Counted from the first letter of the stretch, positions 1 through 9,424 are shown. The stretch: DNA of 64,000 bases from Bacillota bacterium (GCA_030529225.1 JAUMXH010000006.1:29075-93074), one strand, 5' to 3'. Notes: a model not told the origin generated them from the sequence alone. Program-made: numbers and translations.

Positions 1-720
1 AGAAAGAACATCATGATTTCAGGCGACATCGGTTGCTACACCTTGGGATACGGAGATCCGTACAAGGCGATCCACGCGGTTCTATGTATGGGAGCGTCAA
101 TCTCTATGGGTCACGGTGCGTCTAAGGTCTTCAACATGAACCAAGACAACAAGACTAAGGTGGTCTCGGTCATCGGAGACTCGACCTTCTTCCACACCGG
201 AATCAACTCGTTGATGGACGTCGTTTACAACAACTCGAACACCGTCACTTGCATTCTGGACAACAGAATCACGGGCATGACAGGTCAACAACAGAACCCG
301 GGAACGGGCCTTACCGCACAGGGAACACAGGTAAATGAACTCGATATCGAATCGATTGTAAAGGCAATCGGCGTCAAGAATGTTCGACGCGTGAATCCGA
401 ACCTCCTGCATGAGGTTGAGGAAGCCTTCGATTGGGCGCTCGCACTGAACGAACCTGCCGTCATCATCACTTGGTGGCCTTGCGCACTCAAAAAGCAATC
501 CGACAAAGACAGGGAAAACTTCCCGGGATCTTTCAAAGACAAGTACACCGTGCACGAGGAAATCTGTATCGGATGTAAAAAATGTACCAGAACCGGTTGC
601 CCTGCAATCTCGTTCAAAATGGACATCAAGAAATCATCGATCGATTTCAACAAGTGCGTAGGTTGCAGCGTTTGTGCTCAAGTTTGTCCGGTAGAAGCGA
701 TTAGAAAGGTGGAGAGATAA
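1..720 (+). CDS. iorA: Indolepyruvate:ferredoxin oxidoreductase subunit alpha, C-terminal part (5' truncated by window edge)
   Basis: This is the C-terminal 239 residues of the TPP- and iron-sulfur-containing large subunit. The enzyme oxidatively decarboxylates aryl pyruvates (from Trp, Phe, Tyr) to aryl-acetyl-CoA and reduces ferredoxin. The reading frame is open from base 1, so the gene begins outside the window. Visible elements are the TPP-binding region (GDSTFFHTGINSLMD, then a DNRITGMTGQQ stretch) and two C-terminal [4Fe-4S] clusters, CIGCKKC and CVGCSVCAQVCP. The stop codon lies 1 nt before iorB, which fits a co-transcribed two-subunit enzyme. The substrate class is inferred from the family. 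Confidence 0.95.
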   Translation, partial: RKNIMISGDIGCYTLGYGDPYKAIHAVLCMGASISMGHGASKVFNMNQDNKTKVVSVIGDSTFFHTGINSLMDVVYNNSNTVTCILDNRITGMTGQQQNPGTGLTAQGTQVNELDIESIVKAIGVKNVRRVNPNLLHEVEEAFDWALALNEPAVIITWWPCALKKQSDKDRENFPGSFKDKYTVHEEICIGCKKCTRTGCPAISFKMDIKKSSIDFNKCVGCSVCAQVCPVEAIRKVER

Positions 721-721
721 G

Positions 722-1294
722 ATGACTAAGAACATATTATTGACAGGCATCGGCGGCCAGGGAACCATTACAGCCAGCAAGCTTCTAACCATCGGCTTGA
801 TGAGTGCGGGCTACGATGTAAAGATGAGTGAAGTGCACGGAATGAGCCAGAGAGAGGGACAGGTTCTCACGCACTTGCGATACGGAGACAAGGTCTATTC
901 TCCGGTCGTTCCGATGGGCGAAGCCGACATCATCATGGGCTTTGAAGAGTTGGAAGTGTTGCGAAACATCGACTACCTCAGAAAGGGCGGCACCGTGGTC
1001 TTAAACACGGTGAAGTTCAACCCGATCGGCGTTTTGAGCGGAAAGGACAAGTATCCGGAAGGCATCAAGGAGATGATCGAGAAGAAGGCCGGTAAAATCC
1101 TGGCGTTTAACGCGAACGAAGAGGCGGAAAAACTCGGCAGCGCTAAGATTATGAACTTGATTCTTTTGGGCGTTATCATCAGAGAGATGGAACTGCAAGA
1201 CATCGACTGGGATAAGATTCTCCAAGAGAACGTGAAACCTGAATTTTTTGAACTCAACAAAAAAGCGATCGATGCCGGAATCCACTTGGCATAG
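722..1294 (+). CDS. iorB: Indolepyruvate:ferredoxin oxidoreductase subunit beta
   Basis: This is the 190-residue small (gamma-domain) subunit that pairs with IorA. The N-terminus carries the family glycine-rich motif GIGGQGTITASKLL, and a conserved HGMSQREGQV stretch follows near residue 40. The length matches the family. Its ATG sits one base after the iorA stop, so translation is probably coupled. A rho-independent terminator follows, so iorA-iorB ends the operon. Confidence 0.95.
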   Translation: MTKNILLTGIGGQGTITASKLLTIGLMSAGYDVKMSEVHGMSQREGQVLTHLRYGDKVYSPVVPMGEADIIMGFEELEVLRNIDYLRKGGTVVLNTVKFNPIGVLSGKDKYPEGIKEMIEKKAGKILAFNANEEAEKLGSAKIMNLILLGVIIREMELQDIDWDKILQENVKPEFFELNKKAIDAGIHLA

Positions 1295-1317
1295 ACTCTA
1301 AGTAACAGGATGGAACG

Positions 1318-1366
1318 GACCGCACGCATGGTTTAGATAGAAAACCTGCCTGCGGTCTTTCTTTTT
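1318..1366 (+). terminator. Rho-independent terminator after iorB
   Basis: GACCGCA (1318-1324) pairs with TGCGGTC (1351-1357), with a 26-nt loop and a T-rich tail (TTTCTTTTTG). The stem is short but GC-rich. Confidence 0.6.
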
Positions 1367-1389
1367 GCGTTTCATTTCAAGAAAAGGTA

Positions 1390-1418
1390 TTTACAAAAAG
1401 AAAAAAGCATTATAGAAT
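1390..1418 (+). promoter_or_regulatory. Sigma-A-type promoter for the XRE regulator
   Basis: -35 TTTACA (1390-1395), 17-bp spacer, -10 TAGAAT (1413-1418). It lies 20 bp before the regulator start. Confidence 0.6.
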
Positions 1419-1438
1419 CATGAACAGTGAGGTACGAG

Positions 1439-1759
1439 ATGAATCAATTCTATAAGCGTTTGCGAGAGCTCAGACAAATTAACAGGATGACCCTGGACGA
1501 GCTCGCGGTGGCTCTAAACACCACAAAGACAACATTATCCAGATACGAGAATAACAAAAGAACTGCTGATTCGGACTTCATTGTCACAGCAGCTACTTTC
1601 TTTGCCGTATCGGCAGACTATATCCTCGGCCTCAGCGACAATCCCCTCACCGTCAATGACCTTTTGAGCAAACACAGAATCATGGTCGATGACCTGTCCG
1701 AGAGCGACATTTCCACCGTCAATTCCATCGTCGAAGAACTTCGCAGCCGAAACAAATAA
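1439..1759 (+). CDS. XRE-family (Cro/CI-like) HTH transcriptional regulator
   Basis: A 106-residue DNA-binding protein. Residues ~5-60 form a typical helix-turn-helix (RMTLDELAVALNTTKTTLSR, then YENNKR). The remaining ~45 residues are a short C-terminal extension, probably for dimerisation or an interaction. The ATG at 1439 was chosen because GAGG lies 6-8 nt upstream; an in-frame GTG at 1427 has no ribosome binding site. It is flanked by its own promoter and by the promoter of the next gene, and the two promoters share the same -10 (TAGAAT). Autoregulation or control of the aminotransferase is possible but only inferred. The target is unknown. Confidence 0.85.
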   Translation: MNQFYKRLRELRQINRMTLDELAVALNTTKTTLSRYENNKRTADSDFIVTAATFFAVSADYILGLSDNPLTVNDLLSKHRIMVDDLSESDISTVNSIVEELRSRNK

Positions 1760-1797
1760 GAAGAATCCTCCTGTTTCTGCCAATATTTTATCAAAAC

Positions 1798-1826
1798 TGG
1801 ACAAAGCCCTGTTTTAATTGTAGAAT
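1798..1826 (+). promoter_or_regulatory. Sigma-A-type promoter for the aminotransferase
   Basis: -35 TGGACA (1798-1803), exact 17-bp spacer, -10 TAGAAT (1821-1826). A small hairpin GTCGG-AAA-CCGAC (1828-1840) lies at the expected start of the transcript. Confidence 0.65.
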
Positions 1827-1872
1827 GAGTCGGAAACCGACGTAAGTACAAGAGTTTACAAGGGAGGAATTC

Positions 1873-3063
1873 ATGAGATTATCCAATACAAGCAAAAACT
1901 TGCAAGCTTCACCGATCAGAAAATTTATACCGTATGCAAATAAGGCGAAAGCGGACGGGATTCAGGTCTACCACCTCAACATCGGTCAACCGGACGTAAA
2001 GACACCGCAGGAGTTTTTTGACGCGATCAGGAACTATCAAGTCGATACCGTCAGTTATGCAGATTCCAACGGCCTCTTGGAATTGAGAGAAGCGATTGTA
2101 AGATACTACGACAGATTCAAGCTGGGCTTCCAAACTGAGGATATCATTATCAACAATGGAGGCTCCGAGGCGTTGCAGATGGTCTTTACCGCCCTTTGCG
2201 ACCCGGGAGACGAAATCATTGTAATCGAGCCTTTCTATACCAACTACAATTCATTTGCCGTTTTAAACGGCGTGAACATGGTCGCCGTGACCAGCCATTC
2301 CGAGAACGGATTTGCCCTACCTGCAAAATCTGAGTTCGAGAAACGTATCAATGACAAAACAAGAGCAATCCTGATTTCCAACCCGTCAAACCCGACCGGA
2401 ACCACCTACACCAAGGAAGAATTGAGCGTACTCAAAGACCTGGCTCTCGAGCACGAACTCTTTATCATTTCGGACGAGGTATACCGTGAATTTACTTACG
2501 ACAATCAAATTGCGACCAGTATGGCGACCTTTCAGGAAATCGAGGACAGGGTCATCATCATCGATTCGATTTCAAAAAGATTCTCCGCCTGCGGAGCCAG
2601 AATCGGAAACGTTGCCTGCAAGAATCGCGAAGTGATGGAAACCCTGCTCAAATTTGCACAGGGCAGACTCTGCTGCCCGACTTTGGAGCAAATTGGAGCC
2701 CTCGCCCTCTACGAGATGCCGGAAAACTATTTTGATGAAGTCCTCGTGGAATACGAGAACAGAAGAAATGTCCTGTACGACGGATTGATGAAGATAGATG
2801 GCGTAAAGTGTAAGAAACCCGCCGGAGCCTTCTATATGGTCGTAGACCTTCCGGTCGATGACGCCGAAGACTTCGTCATCTTCATGTTAAAAGACTTCCA
2901 AGACAAGAAAGAAACCTTAATGTTGACTCCTGCGGAAGGCTTCTATAAGACAAAGGGACTCGGAAAGCAGCAGGTCAGGATGGCCTACGTTCTGGAGGCG
3001 CACAAGCTGGAACGATGCGCGGAACTCTTGGAAAAGGGACTCGAGGCCTACCGCAATCGATAG
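1873..3063 (+). CDS. Pyridoxal phosphate-dependent aminotransferase, class I/II (aspartate/aromatic type)
   Basis: A 396-residue fold-type I aminotransferase. The N-terminus has the substrate-loop motif LNIGQPDVKTP, the middle has NPSNPTGTTYT and ISDEVYREF, and the PLP-lysine region is SISKRFSACGARIGN, with the Schiff-base lysine in SISK. A strong AGGGAGG precedes the ATG. Specificity cannot be read from sequence, but the position next to iorAB makes an aromatic amino acid aminotransferase reasonable: it would supply the aryl pyruvates oxidised by IorAB. A bidirectional-looking terminator separates it from the convergent ftsZ. Confidence 0.9.
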   Translation: MRLSNTSKNLQASPIRKFIPYANKAKADGIQVYHLNIGQPDVKTPQEFFDAIRNYQVDTVSYADSNGLLELREAIVRYYDRFKLGFQTEDIIINNGGSEALQMVFTALCDPGDEIIVIEPFYTNYNSFAVLNGVNMVAVTSHSENGFALPAKSEFEKRINDKTRAILISNPSNPTGTTYTKEELSVLKDLALEHELFIISDEVYREFTYDNQIATSMATFQEIEDRVIIIDSISKRFSACGARIGNVACKNREVMETLLKFAQGRLCCPTLEQIGALALYEMPENYFDEVLVEYENRRNVLYDGLMKIDGVKCKKPAGAFYMVVDLPVDDAEDFVIFMLKDFQDKKETLMLTPAEGFYKTKGLGKQQVRMAYVLEAHKLERCAELLEKGLEAYRNR

Positions 3064-3091
3064 GAAAACTTGCTAACAGATAGACTAAGAA

Positions 3092-3121
3092 AAAGAGCTT
3101 ACCGGTGTAAGCTCTTTTTTT
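3092..3121 (+). terminator. Terminator between aminotransferase and ftsZ, probably bidirectional
   Basis: AGAGCTTA (3094-3101) pairs with TAAGCTCT (3108-3115). A T-run follows on the plus strand and an A-run precedes it, so it can also end the opposing ftsZ transcript. Confidence 0.8.
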
Positions 3122-3148
3122 ATCGTTTTATATCGTTCGGATTGAGCG

Positions 3149-4354
3149 CTAATCTTTCTTCATCCTCAAGAAAGGCATCACTTCTATTTTCTTGTTGCTC
3201 GCAGCATCCTTCTTATCCTCATGAACAGGTGATTCCTGTTGTGCAGAGGAAGAACCCCGGCTCTTGTCAGCCGCGTCAGTCACGATCGCCCTTTGAGAAC
3301 TTACATTGTCGTAAGGAAGACTCATGCTTTGCGTCTGCGTTCTGATGCTTTGTTGTTGATCCTCGTAGCTGAAGCCCGTCACCAAGGCAGTTACGCAAAC
3401 TTCATCACCCAAGGTAGGGTCAATTGCCGAACCTGTGATGATCTCCGCGTCAGGCGAAGCGTACTTGCCGATTGCATTGGTGACATCGTTGACCTCGTGC
3501 ATGGTCAGATTCGCACCGGTCACGTTCACGATGATCCCCTTGAATCCTTCGATGGAAATATCGAGGAGCGGAGAGTGAATCGCTTTCTCCACCGCGTGAA
3601 TCGCTCTGTTTTCGCCGGAAGCCTTCGCAAGCCCCATGTGCGCCAATCCACCGTCCTTCATAATGGTCTTAACGTCCGCAAAGTCGAGGTTTACGATACC
3701 CGGAATGGTTATCATATCCGTGATTCCCTGAATCCCCTGTCTTAATACGTCATCGGCCAATCGGAAGGCATCCAAAAGGAGGGTATCCTTTGATGTGATA
3801 TCCAAAAGCTTGTCGTTCGGTATCACCACCAAGGTATCAACATTCGCCTTTAGACGCTCGATTCCCTCTTGTGCCTTCTTGTTTCGTTGGCTCCCTTCTG
3901 AGGAGAACGGTCTTGTGACGACACCCACGGTCAACACACCGAGTTCCTTGGCAATTCCTGCGATGATAGGAGCTGCACCGGTACCGGTTCCGCCACCCAT
4001 TCCGGCAGTAACAAAGACCATATCACAATCTCGAACCAGTTCCGAAATATCCTCATGATTTTCTTCCGCAGCCTTTTCTCCAACGATAGGCTTGCCTCCC
4101 GCTCCGAGTCCCTTGGTCAACCTTTCTCCTATTTGCACTTTTCTTTCAGCAAGAGCAGTGTCTAGAGCCTGCTTGTCCGTATTAACAGCTATAAACTCAA
4201 CCCCTTTTACACCTGCTTCTATCATTCTGTTGACGGCGCTGTTTCCGCCACCGCCTACGCCAATCACCTTAATTTTGGCTATGCTGTTTACTGTCTCATC
4301 ATATTCGAACGAACTTGGTTTCATACCAGCATTTTTGTCACCGTACTCTATCAC
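3149..4354 (-). CDS. ftsZ: Cell division protein FtsZ
   Basis: The tubulin-like GTPase that forms the Z-ring. Visible motifs are the nucleotide-binding [17 protein letters not shown], the tubulin signature [10 protein letters not shown], and a C-terminal peptide ([10 protein letters not shown]) of the kind that binds membrane tethers such as FtsA or SepF. I chose GTG at 4354 (401 aa) because AAAGGAGG stands 5 nt upstream; the longer frame from ATG 4393 would add 13 residues with no ribosome binding site. Even so the N-terminus is ~25 residues longer than usual before the GTPase core. It is last in the division cluster, separated from sbp by ~95 bp holding a possible promoter. No ftsA lies next to it. 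Confidence 0.97.
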   Translation of the reverse strand: MIEYGDKNAGMKPSSFEYDETVNSIAKIKVIGVGGGGNSAVNRMIEAGVKGVEFIAVNTDKQALDTALAERKVQIGERLTKGLGAGGKPIVGEKAAEENHEDISELVRDCDMVFVTAGMGGGTGTGAAPIIAGIAKELGVLTVGVVTRPFSSEGSQRNKKAQEGIERLKANVDTLVVIPNDKLLDITSKDTLLLDAFRLADDVLRQGIQGITDMITIPGIVNLDFADVKTIMKDGGLAHMGLAKASGENRAIHAVEKAIHSPLLDISIEGFKGIIVNVTGANLTMHEVNDVTNAIGKYASPDAEIITGSAIDPTLGDEVCVTALVTGFSYEDQQQSIRTQTQSMSLPYDNVSSQRAIVTDAADKSRGSSSAQQESPVHEDKKDAASNKKIEVMPFLRMKKD

Positions 4355-4414
4355 CGCTGCCTCCTTTAATAATGCCTCATAGTTTTTCGGCATTCAACAT
4401 CTAAATCATCATTT

Positions 4415-4444
4415 ACTATACCATATTTAGGATTCAATTGTCAT
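4415..4444 (-). promoter_or_regulatory. Possible promoter for ftsZ
   Basis: On the minus strand, -35 ATGACA (4439-4444), 18-bp spacer, -10 TATAGT preceded by GG (4415-4420). The -35 is poor, so this is tentative. Confidence 0.4.
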
Positions 4445-4448
4445 CATC

Positions 4449-4889
4449 TTAAATCAATTTTTTTGTTCTTTTTCTTTTTTCACGAGCTCCCGAATATAAG
4501 TAGCGTCTATTCTTTTTGATCTCTCCCGCCCATCTGTCCTTCGGTCTCTTGCGTTTTTGGTGAAAGCCCATTAACTGTCTCCTGATAATCGACGAATTGG
4601 AAAACAATCGGGTGCCGAACACAAAGATGGCGGCATAATAGAGCGGCAAGGAGAGCTTGTCACCCACATAGGCCAATAGCATGGCGAGAATCGAGTTGAC
4701 CAGGAAACCGCTGATAAAAATATTGGAATTATATTTATCTTCCAGTCCGGCGCGGATTGCCCCCAAGACCGAATCCAGGGCGGTAAAGATACCCACGACA
4801 AAGTAGAGCGAGAGTGTCTGATTTGTGGGAACGGGCAAAATCATTCCGAGCGCCAGTCCTAATATGATTGCCAGAAGAACATATATCAA
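4449..4889 (-). CDS. sbp: Small basic membrane protein, Sbp/DUF1290 family
   Basis: A 146-residue protein with about three hydrophobic segments (residues ~2-25, 28-45, 60-95) and a strongly basic C-terminal tail rich in Lys and Arg (from about residue 105). It matches the Sbp family found between ylxX and ftsA in Bacillus. The tail here is longer than in typical ~120-residue members. It lies 1 nt downstream of a DUF881 gene and upstream of ftsZ. Its function is unknown; a role in division or wall synthesis is inferred from position only. Confidence 0.85.
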   Translation of the reverse strand: MIYVLLAIILGLALGMILPVPTNQTLSLYFVVGIFTALDSVLGAIRAGLEDKYNSNIFISGFLVNSILAMLLAYVGDKLSLPLYYAAIFVFGTRLFSNSSIIRRQLMGFHQKRKRPKDRWAGEIKKNRRYLYSGAREKRKRTKKLI

Positions 4890-4890
4890 T

Positions 4891-5673
4891 TTATTCCACC
4901 AATGCCTTTCCGTACTTAAATGTACCGTTTCCCCGATATCCTCTTACTTCTATGTTGCTGCCGGTGATGAGCTCATACTGTATCCCGTACTTCATCAAGT
5001 CTACCCCGTAAGACTCGGGATCCAAGAGCGCCTTGGAGAGCTTGTACTTATCGCCGATCGCCTTGATGACATAAGGTCTGGATTGCTGTATCCCGTTGAT
5101 GCGAATCGTCGGGCCGTTGCAAAAGACCTCACTCAAACCCATGACGATCCGATTCTCATTGATGGAGATAGCTTCCGCACCGGCATTGTTGAGCTCGTTG
5201 ACAAGATTTCTGACATCCACGTCGTGGACAATCAAGCTCAGAGGCTCTTCCTCGTCCACCAGGTCCCTCACGCCGTCATCCACCAGAATGATGACGCCCT
5301 CTCCCTGCATGGGATAGAAACCGCCGTAGCTCTTGTAACGTTCTATTTCTTCCTTGATTTTCAGTTTTAACTCTTCGTCGTTGATGGAGATATCGCTGTG
5401 CTCCGATATTTGGTCTTTCAATGCTGCAAGCTCTTTTTTTAAATTTCCGATATAAACCTCTTCTTCGGAAATCTTGCTCTTATACTCGTAGATTTCGTCT
5501 ACTGTCGCATAAAACAAATCCTGGTTGATAATTCGAATCCCGATTACAAAGAAAACGGTGAACAGAAATATGAATCCGATGGTCCGCCTTTTTTTTTCGC
5601 TGACTTTCTGAGCGGGAAAGATGTGGGAGCGGATCTTCTCCGTGAACGACTTAATTTCTTTTAGGTTTCGCAT
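4891..5673 (-). CDS. DUF881 (YlxW/YlxX-type) division-cluster protein, second copy
   Basis: A 260-residue protein with a cytoplasmic basic N-terminus, one transmembrane helix (~30-50), a coiled coil (~55-95) and an extracytoplasmic DUF881 domain (AISINENRIVMGLSEV, then INGIQQSRPYVIKAIGD). It overlaps the preceding DUF881 gene by 23 nt, so the two are translationally linked. YlxW and YlxX are the equivalent tandem pair in Bacillus. Their molecular role is not established. Confidence 0.88.
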   Translation of the reverse strand: MRNLKEIKSFTEKIRSHIFPAQKVSEKKRRTIGFIFLFTVFFVIGIRIINQDLFYATVDEIYEYKSKISEEEVYIGNLKKELAALKDQISEHSDISINDEELKLKIKEEIERYKSYGGFYPMQGEGVIILVDDGVRDLVDEEEPLSLIVHDVDVRNLVNELNNAGAEAISINENRIVMGLSEVFCNGPTIRINGIQQSRPYVIKAIGDKYKLSKALLDPESYGVDLMKYGIQYELITGSNIEVRGYRGNGTFKYGKALVE

Positions 5674-6361
5674 ACTTCCAATCGACCACCTTGTTGGAAC
5701 CCGAGATTCTCAAGTCATTCAATTTGCTGACCTCACAGAAATACCCCCTCTTTCGGATGATATCTATGATGCCGAACCTTTGTTCTACAGCAGTTGCAAG
5801 CACTTCCTTGTTTCCAATCGCCTTGATGACAAACGGAGGCTTTAAAGAAAACCCGTTGACCGTGATGTAATCGGTGATTCCCCTTATCTCCGATCCCGCG
5901 GTGTAACGCTGCTCGTTGATGGAAATCGCTTCGGCGCCCGAGGCGCTCAGCTCGTTGACCAAAAAAAGAATCAGGTTATAGTCCTGCACAATGTTGAGCT
6001 CTTGATTCGCAGCCCCGTTCGGATCATTGTCCACATAGATTGCAATCCCCTCTCCCTGAAGGTCCGTAAAACCGGCCAGCATTTTGTACTTGGTAAGTTC
6101 TTCTTTCAGGGTACTGATTGCAATGTTGTCGCTCGCTTCCTCAGAAACGAGCAGGTCCAACTTTTCCTGGAGCTCGCTGATTCTCTGCGTCATAGTCTCT
6201 TTTTCTTCATACAACAAATCCAGCTCACTCTTCATCTGATTGAGCTTTGTGCTGGGCAACATCCCGCCCAGGTAATTTTCGCGAATCAATTTGTACTGAG
6301 TAGAAACCATCAAGCCCAAGAGCAAGGCAACCACGCTGATATATAGATACTTTTTCTTCAA
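5651..6361 (-). CDS. DUF881 (YlxW/YlxX-type) division-cluster protein, first copy
   Basis: A paralogue of the next gene: short basic N-terminus, transmembrane helix (~5-22), coiled coil (~35-85), then the DUF881 domain with AISINEQRYTAGSEIRG and KPPFVIKAIGN. I chose TTG at 6361 (236 aa, beginning MKKKYLYIS) because GGAG lies ~8 nt upstream; the frame can be extended to TTG 6382, which has a weaker site. Start confidence is moderate. Confidence 0.85.
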   Translation of the reverse strand: MKKKYLYISVVALLLGLMVSTQYKLIRENYLGGMLPSTKLNQMKSELDLLYEEKETMTQRISELQEKLDLLVSEEASDNIAISTLKEELTKYKMLAGFTDLQGEGIAIYVDNDPNGAANQELNIVQDYNLILFLVNELSASGAEAISINEQRYTAGSEIRGITDYITVNGFSLKPPFVIKAIGNKEVLATAVEQRFGIIDIIRKRGYFCEVSKLNDLRISGSNKVVDWKYAKPKRN

Positions 6362-6448
6362 AATATGCACTCCATGAACCAATCTTCAACATAGATATCA
6401 TATAACTAAGAAGGAGTAAAATCAATAGAATTTTTTGGAAAACGGCGC

Positions 6449-7168
6449 TTATTCCTCTTTCCAGGTTTCGTACACATAGTGGTTTTTTCTGGACACGTTA
6501 ATCGTTCCGCTTGTAACTTGTTTTTCATACAAGCTGTTGTAGATGGAAAGGGCCTTGGAGAATCGCTCCTTGATATCCGAGCCGTCCCCGTAGTTGATGT
6601 CAAACTCCGGGCCGAGGACCTGCACTATGCAGTTGTTCTTGATTGCTATCTTGGCTTCCAATGCAGGATTCGCGAACAACGCCTTGTTTTCCAAAATCAA
6701 GAGGTAGAGGTTGACCGCATTTTCCAACATAAAATCGTTTTCGGTAATGACGGGCTCTCCGATCCGAGCGGATTTTACGATCACACCGTCAATCCGATCC
6801 AGGTTCCGATTGGACTCGCTGATGTAGAGGACATATCCCCGGCTATCCAGGATGATGTCGGAATCTCCGCTGCGAACCGAGATCAACGGTTTCTTCCAGG
6901 TAATCTTAAGCTCGAGATCACAAAAAAATTGTTTGTCCACTTCGATGCGGTCAATCAAGCCGGTATCCAGAAGCTTCTTTTCATACTTGGACGCGTTGAA
7001 CAGGAAAAAGTTCTCATCTATCTCAAAATAGCTCGGGTCGAAATTCGAGTTTCGTTCATTGGTCTCGACCAGTTTGACTTTGCGCACATCAAAGAGCGGA
7101 GAGAACAGGAGAATCGCTCCAAAGATGATCAACAACAGCAATCCGATCTTACGTTTTCTTCTCCTCAT
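6449..7168 (-). CDS. divIB: Cell division protein FtsQ/DivIB
   Basis: A 239-residue single-pass membrane protein. The N-terminus is very basic (MRRRKRK) and is followed by a transmembrane helix (~8-25), a POTRA-like domain beginning FDVRKVKLVE, and the FtsQ/DivIB beta domain. It belongs to the divisome trimer with FtsL and DivIC that activates FtsW and the class B PBP. It lies 8 nt downstream of murG, as in Bacillus apart from the missing murB. Confidence 0.9.
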   Translation of the reverse strand: MRRRKRKIGLLLLIIFGAILLFSPLFDVRKVKLVETNERNSNFDPSYFEIDENFFLFNASKYEKKLLDTGLIDRIEVDKQFFCDLELKITWKKPLISVRSGDSDIILDSRGYVLYISESNRNLDRIDGVIVKSARIGEPVITENDFMLENAVNLYLLILENKALFANPALEAKIAIKNNCIVQVLGPEFDINYGDGSDIKERFSKALSIYNSLYEKQVTSGTINVSRKNHYVYETWKEE

Positions 7169-7176
7169 AAGCGCCT

Positions 7177-8280
7177 CTATTTCAAATTGTAATCATAAAT
7201 CAAAGACATAATCGACGCCAAAGCATCTTCCCTGATCTTCTCTGAGTATGCCGAGCGCATGCGTGCGAGCTTTTCCGGTTTTTCGCAGAGCTCCTGCACC
7301 AAATCCCGAAACGCTGTCAAATCCAACTCATCCTCTCTTAGAACGACGGTTCCGCCAACTTTGTCAAAGGCCTTCGCGTTGTGGGTCTGGTGATCCCTGG
7401 CCACGTTCAGAGAAGGAATGATGATTCCCGGAAGGGCGACGGACGCCATTTCGGCCAAGGTAATGGCACCGGCTCTGGCGATCATCAGGTCGGCAGCCGC
7501 CATCAAATTCGGCATATCATTGGTGTAGGGAAGGATGATGACCCTATCCGAGTACCCGGAGGTATCGTATTCGGCCCGATAAATTTCATCATAGTATTTG
7601 CCGGTAATATGAATATACTTCAATTTGGGATTCAAGTTCACCACCGCGGCTATTTGCACCGATAAATCATTCATGGTCTTGGCCCCGTTGGAGCCCCCCA
7701 TGGAAACGATCAAAAGCTCGTCCTTGGCGATGCCGATCTTCTTTCTGGCAGCCTCCCTGTCCACATTCTGAAACTCGGTTCTGACCGGGTTTCCGGTGTA
7801 ATAGAGTTTGTTTTGGTATTTTGTGAAAAAGGGAAGAGACTCTTTATAGCTATACAGGATCCTGCCGGCAAAGCGCGACAAAACCTGCGTACTGAGGCCG
7901 GGAACCACATTCTGCTCGTGAATCATACTGTCTATTCCCATAAAGTTCGCCATCAATACGACCGGGGCAGATACAAAGCCCCCCATCCCAATCACCAAAT
8001 CGGGCTTAAATTTTCTCATAATGCAAAAGGTTTCCATCAGGGACCTTATAAAATAGAAGAACGAGACGATGCAATAGAGAAGGTCCCCGCGTCGAAACCC
8101 CCTTGCGCTGATTTCTTTAAAATTGATTTCTTCGTCTTTCAAGAGTTTATGCTCGATCCCGAATCGGCTCCCGACATACATTTTTTCACAGTCGGGCATG
8201 ACCTTTCCCAGCTTGTCGTATATCGCTCTCGCGGGATAAATATGCCCTCCGGTGCCGCCACCCGAAATGATGAGTCTCAC
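7177..8280 (-). CDS. murG: UDP-GlcNAc:lipid I N-acetylglucosaminyltransferase MurG
   Basis: A 367-residue GT28 glycosyltransferase that makes lipid II from lipid I on the inner leaflet. The N-terminal ISGGGTGGHIYPARAI loop, the MGGFVSAPVVLMA stretch and the C-terminal SRAGAITLAE-like donor region are all visible. The start is GTG at 8280, overlapping the ftsW TAG by one base (TAGTG), with AAGGAA ~9 nt upstream. Confidence 0.96.
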   Translation of the reverse strand: MRLIISGGGTGGHIYPARAIYDKLGKVMPDCEKMYVGSRFGIEHKLLKDEEINFKEISARGFRRGDLLYCIVSFFYFIRSLMETFCIMRKFKPDLVIGMGGFVSAPVVLMANFMGIDSMIHEQNVVPGLSTQVLSRFAGRILYSYKESLPFFTKYQNKLYYTGNPVRTEFQNVDREAARKKIGIAKDELLIVSMGGSNGAKTMNDLSVQIAAVVNLNPKLKYIHITGKYYDEIYRAEYDTSGYSDRVIILPYTNDMPNLMAAADLMIARAGAITLAEMASVALPGIIIPSLNVARDHQTHNAKAFDKVGGTVVLREDELDLTAFRDLVQELCEKPEKLARMRSAYSEKIREDALASIMSLIYDYNLK

Positions 8281-9422
8281 TACAATCGTTCCTTTCTGCT
8301 TTCAATGTTGTATTTTCTTTCTTTGTTGCTCGATGAGATGTTCAAAACCACCCCGATCAAGAGCAATAGGACCACCAAGGAGGTTCCTCCCTTACTGATA
8401 AACGGAAGGGTAATTCCGGTCGTCGGCAAAATCGCCAGGGCAACCCCGACATTGATGATGACCTGCAACAAAATCAATATACCAGTTCCGGCGGCAATAG
8501 TAAAGCCAAAAACGTCATCGCAATCGATCGCAATCTTGAAGAGCCTGTAGACCAGGAAGGCATACAGGGTCAGGATTCCCAACAAACCGAGGAATCCGAA
8601 TTCTTCGACGACGATGGAGAAAATAAAGTCGGAATAGGCCTCCGGAAGTCTCAGCTTACTGAAATCGCTCATGCCGATGCCCTTGCCGATCAACTCTCCG
8701 GAACTGATTGCGTAAATGGAGTTCATAATCTGTCGCTTCGAGTCACTGAACACATACTGTCTGTCGGAAAAGGTCTCGAGCCAAATGCTGATTCGGGAAA
8801 GTCGGTAGGGCTCTGCGTACAAAAGCACCAGCGCAAAGACCGCACCGATGGAAAACAGAATCACCAAGTACTTCATATCCGCACCCGCCACAAAGAGGAG
8901 GGTTACGATCAGACCGATCATCAATACCACGGTAGCCAAGTCCTTCTCGGGAATCGCCAGAATTACGAAGAAGAAACAGACGGCCAAAATCCCGCCGAAG
9001 GTTTTGAACTCCCGGATGTTTCTTCCGACCCTGTCGGTGAACCAGGCGATGATCAAAATCAAGGTTACCTTGGCGAGTTCCAGGGGCATGAAGGTGATGT
9101 TTCCGACGACAATCCACCGCTTCGCTCCATAGAAGTCCTTTCCGTTGGCGACGACATAAATCATAGTAAATATGGTAAAGATCGCGATGTACTTAATCAG
9201 CTTCTTGATCCCCTCGTAAGGAAAAAAAGAAACGCTGATCATTAAAAATAAGCCGACCGCCGCATAGAGAAGGTTCATTTTAAAGTAGTGATACGCCTCC
9301 TGCCTGAGCCCGATTTCCAGCTCGTAATAGCTCGCCGAAAACACAGCCAGGGTGCCGATAAACACCAGCAAAACCACCACTATCAACAACATATAATCGA
9401 TTTTTAACGCATATCGTTTCAT
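8280..9422 (-). CDS. ftsW: SEDS peptidoglycan glycosyltransferase FtsW
   Basis: A 380-residue polytopic protein with about ten hydrophobic segments. SEDS motifs are GAKRWI, a PEKDLATVV segment in place of the usual QPDLGT, the conserved acidic site in PEAYSDFIFSIVVEE, and GGTSL near the C-terminus. It polymerises lipid II at the septum with the class B PBP encoded upstream. A position between murD and murG is common in Firmicutes. A SpoVE-like name is also possible. Confidence 0.93.
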   Translation of the reverse strand: MKRYALKIDYMLLIVVVLLVFIGTLAVFSASYYELEIGLRQEAYHYFKMNLLYAAVGLFLMISVSFFPYEGIKKLIKYIAIFTIFTMIYVVANGKDFYGAKRWIVVGNITFMPLELAKVTLILIIAWFTDRVGRNIREFKTFGGILAVCFFFVILAIPEKDLATVVLMIGLIVTLLFVAGADMKYLVILFSIGAVFALVLLYAEPYRLSRISIWLETFSDRQYVFSDSKRQIMNSIYAISSGELIGKGIGMSDFSKLRLPEAYSDFIFSIVVEEFGFLGLLGILTLYAFLVYRLFKIAIDCDDVFGFTIAAGTGILILLQVIINVGVALAILPTTGITLPFISKGGTSLVVLLLLIGVVLNISSSNKERKYNIESRKERL

Positions 9423-9424
9423 GC

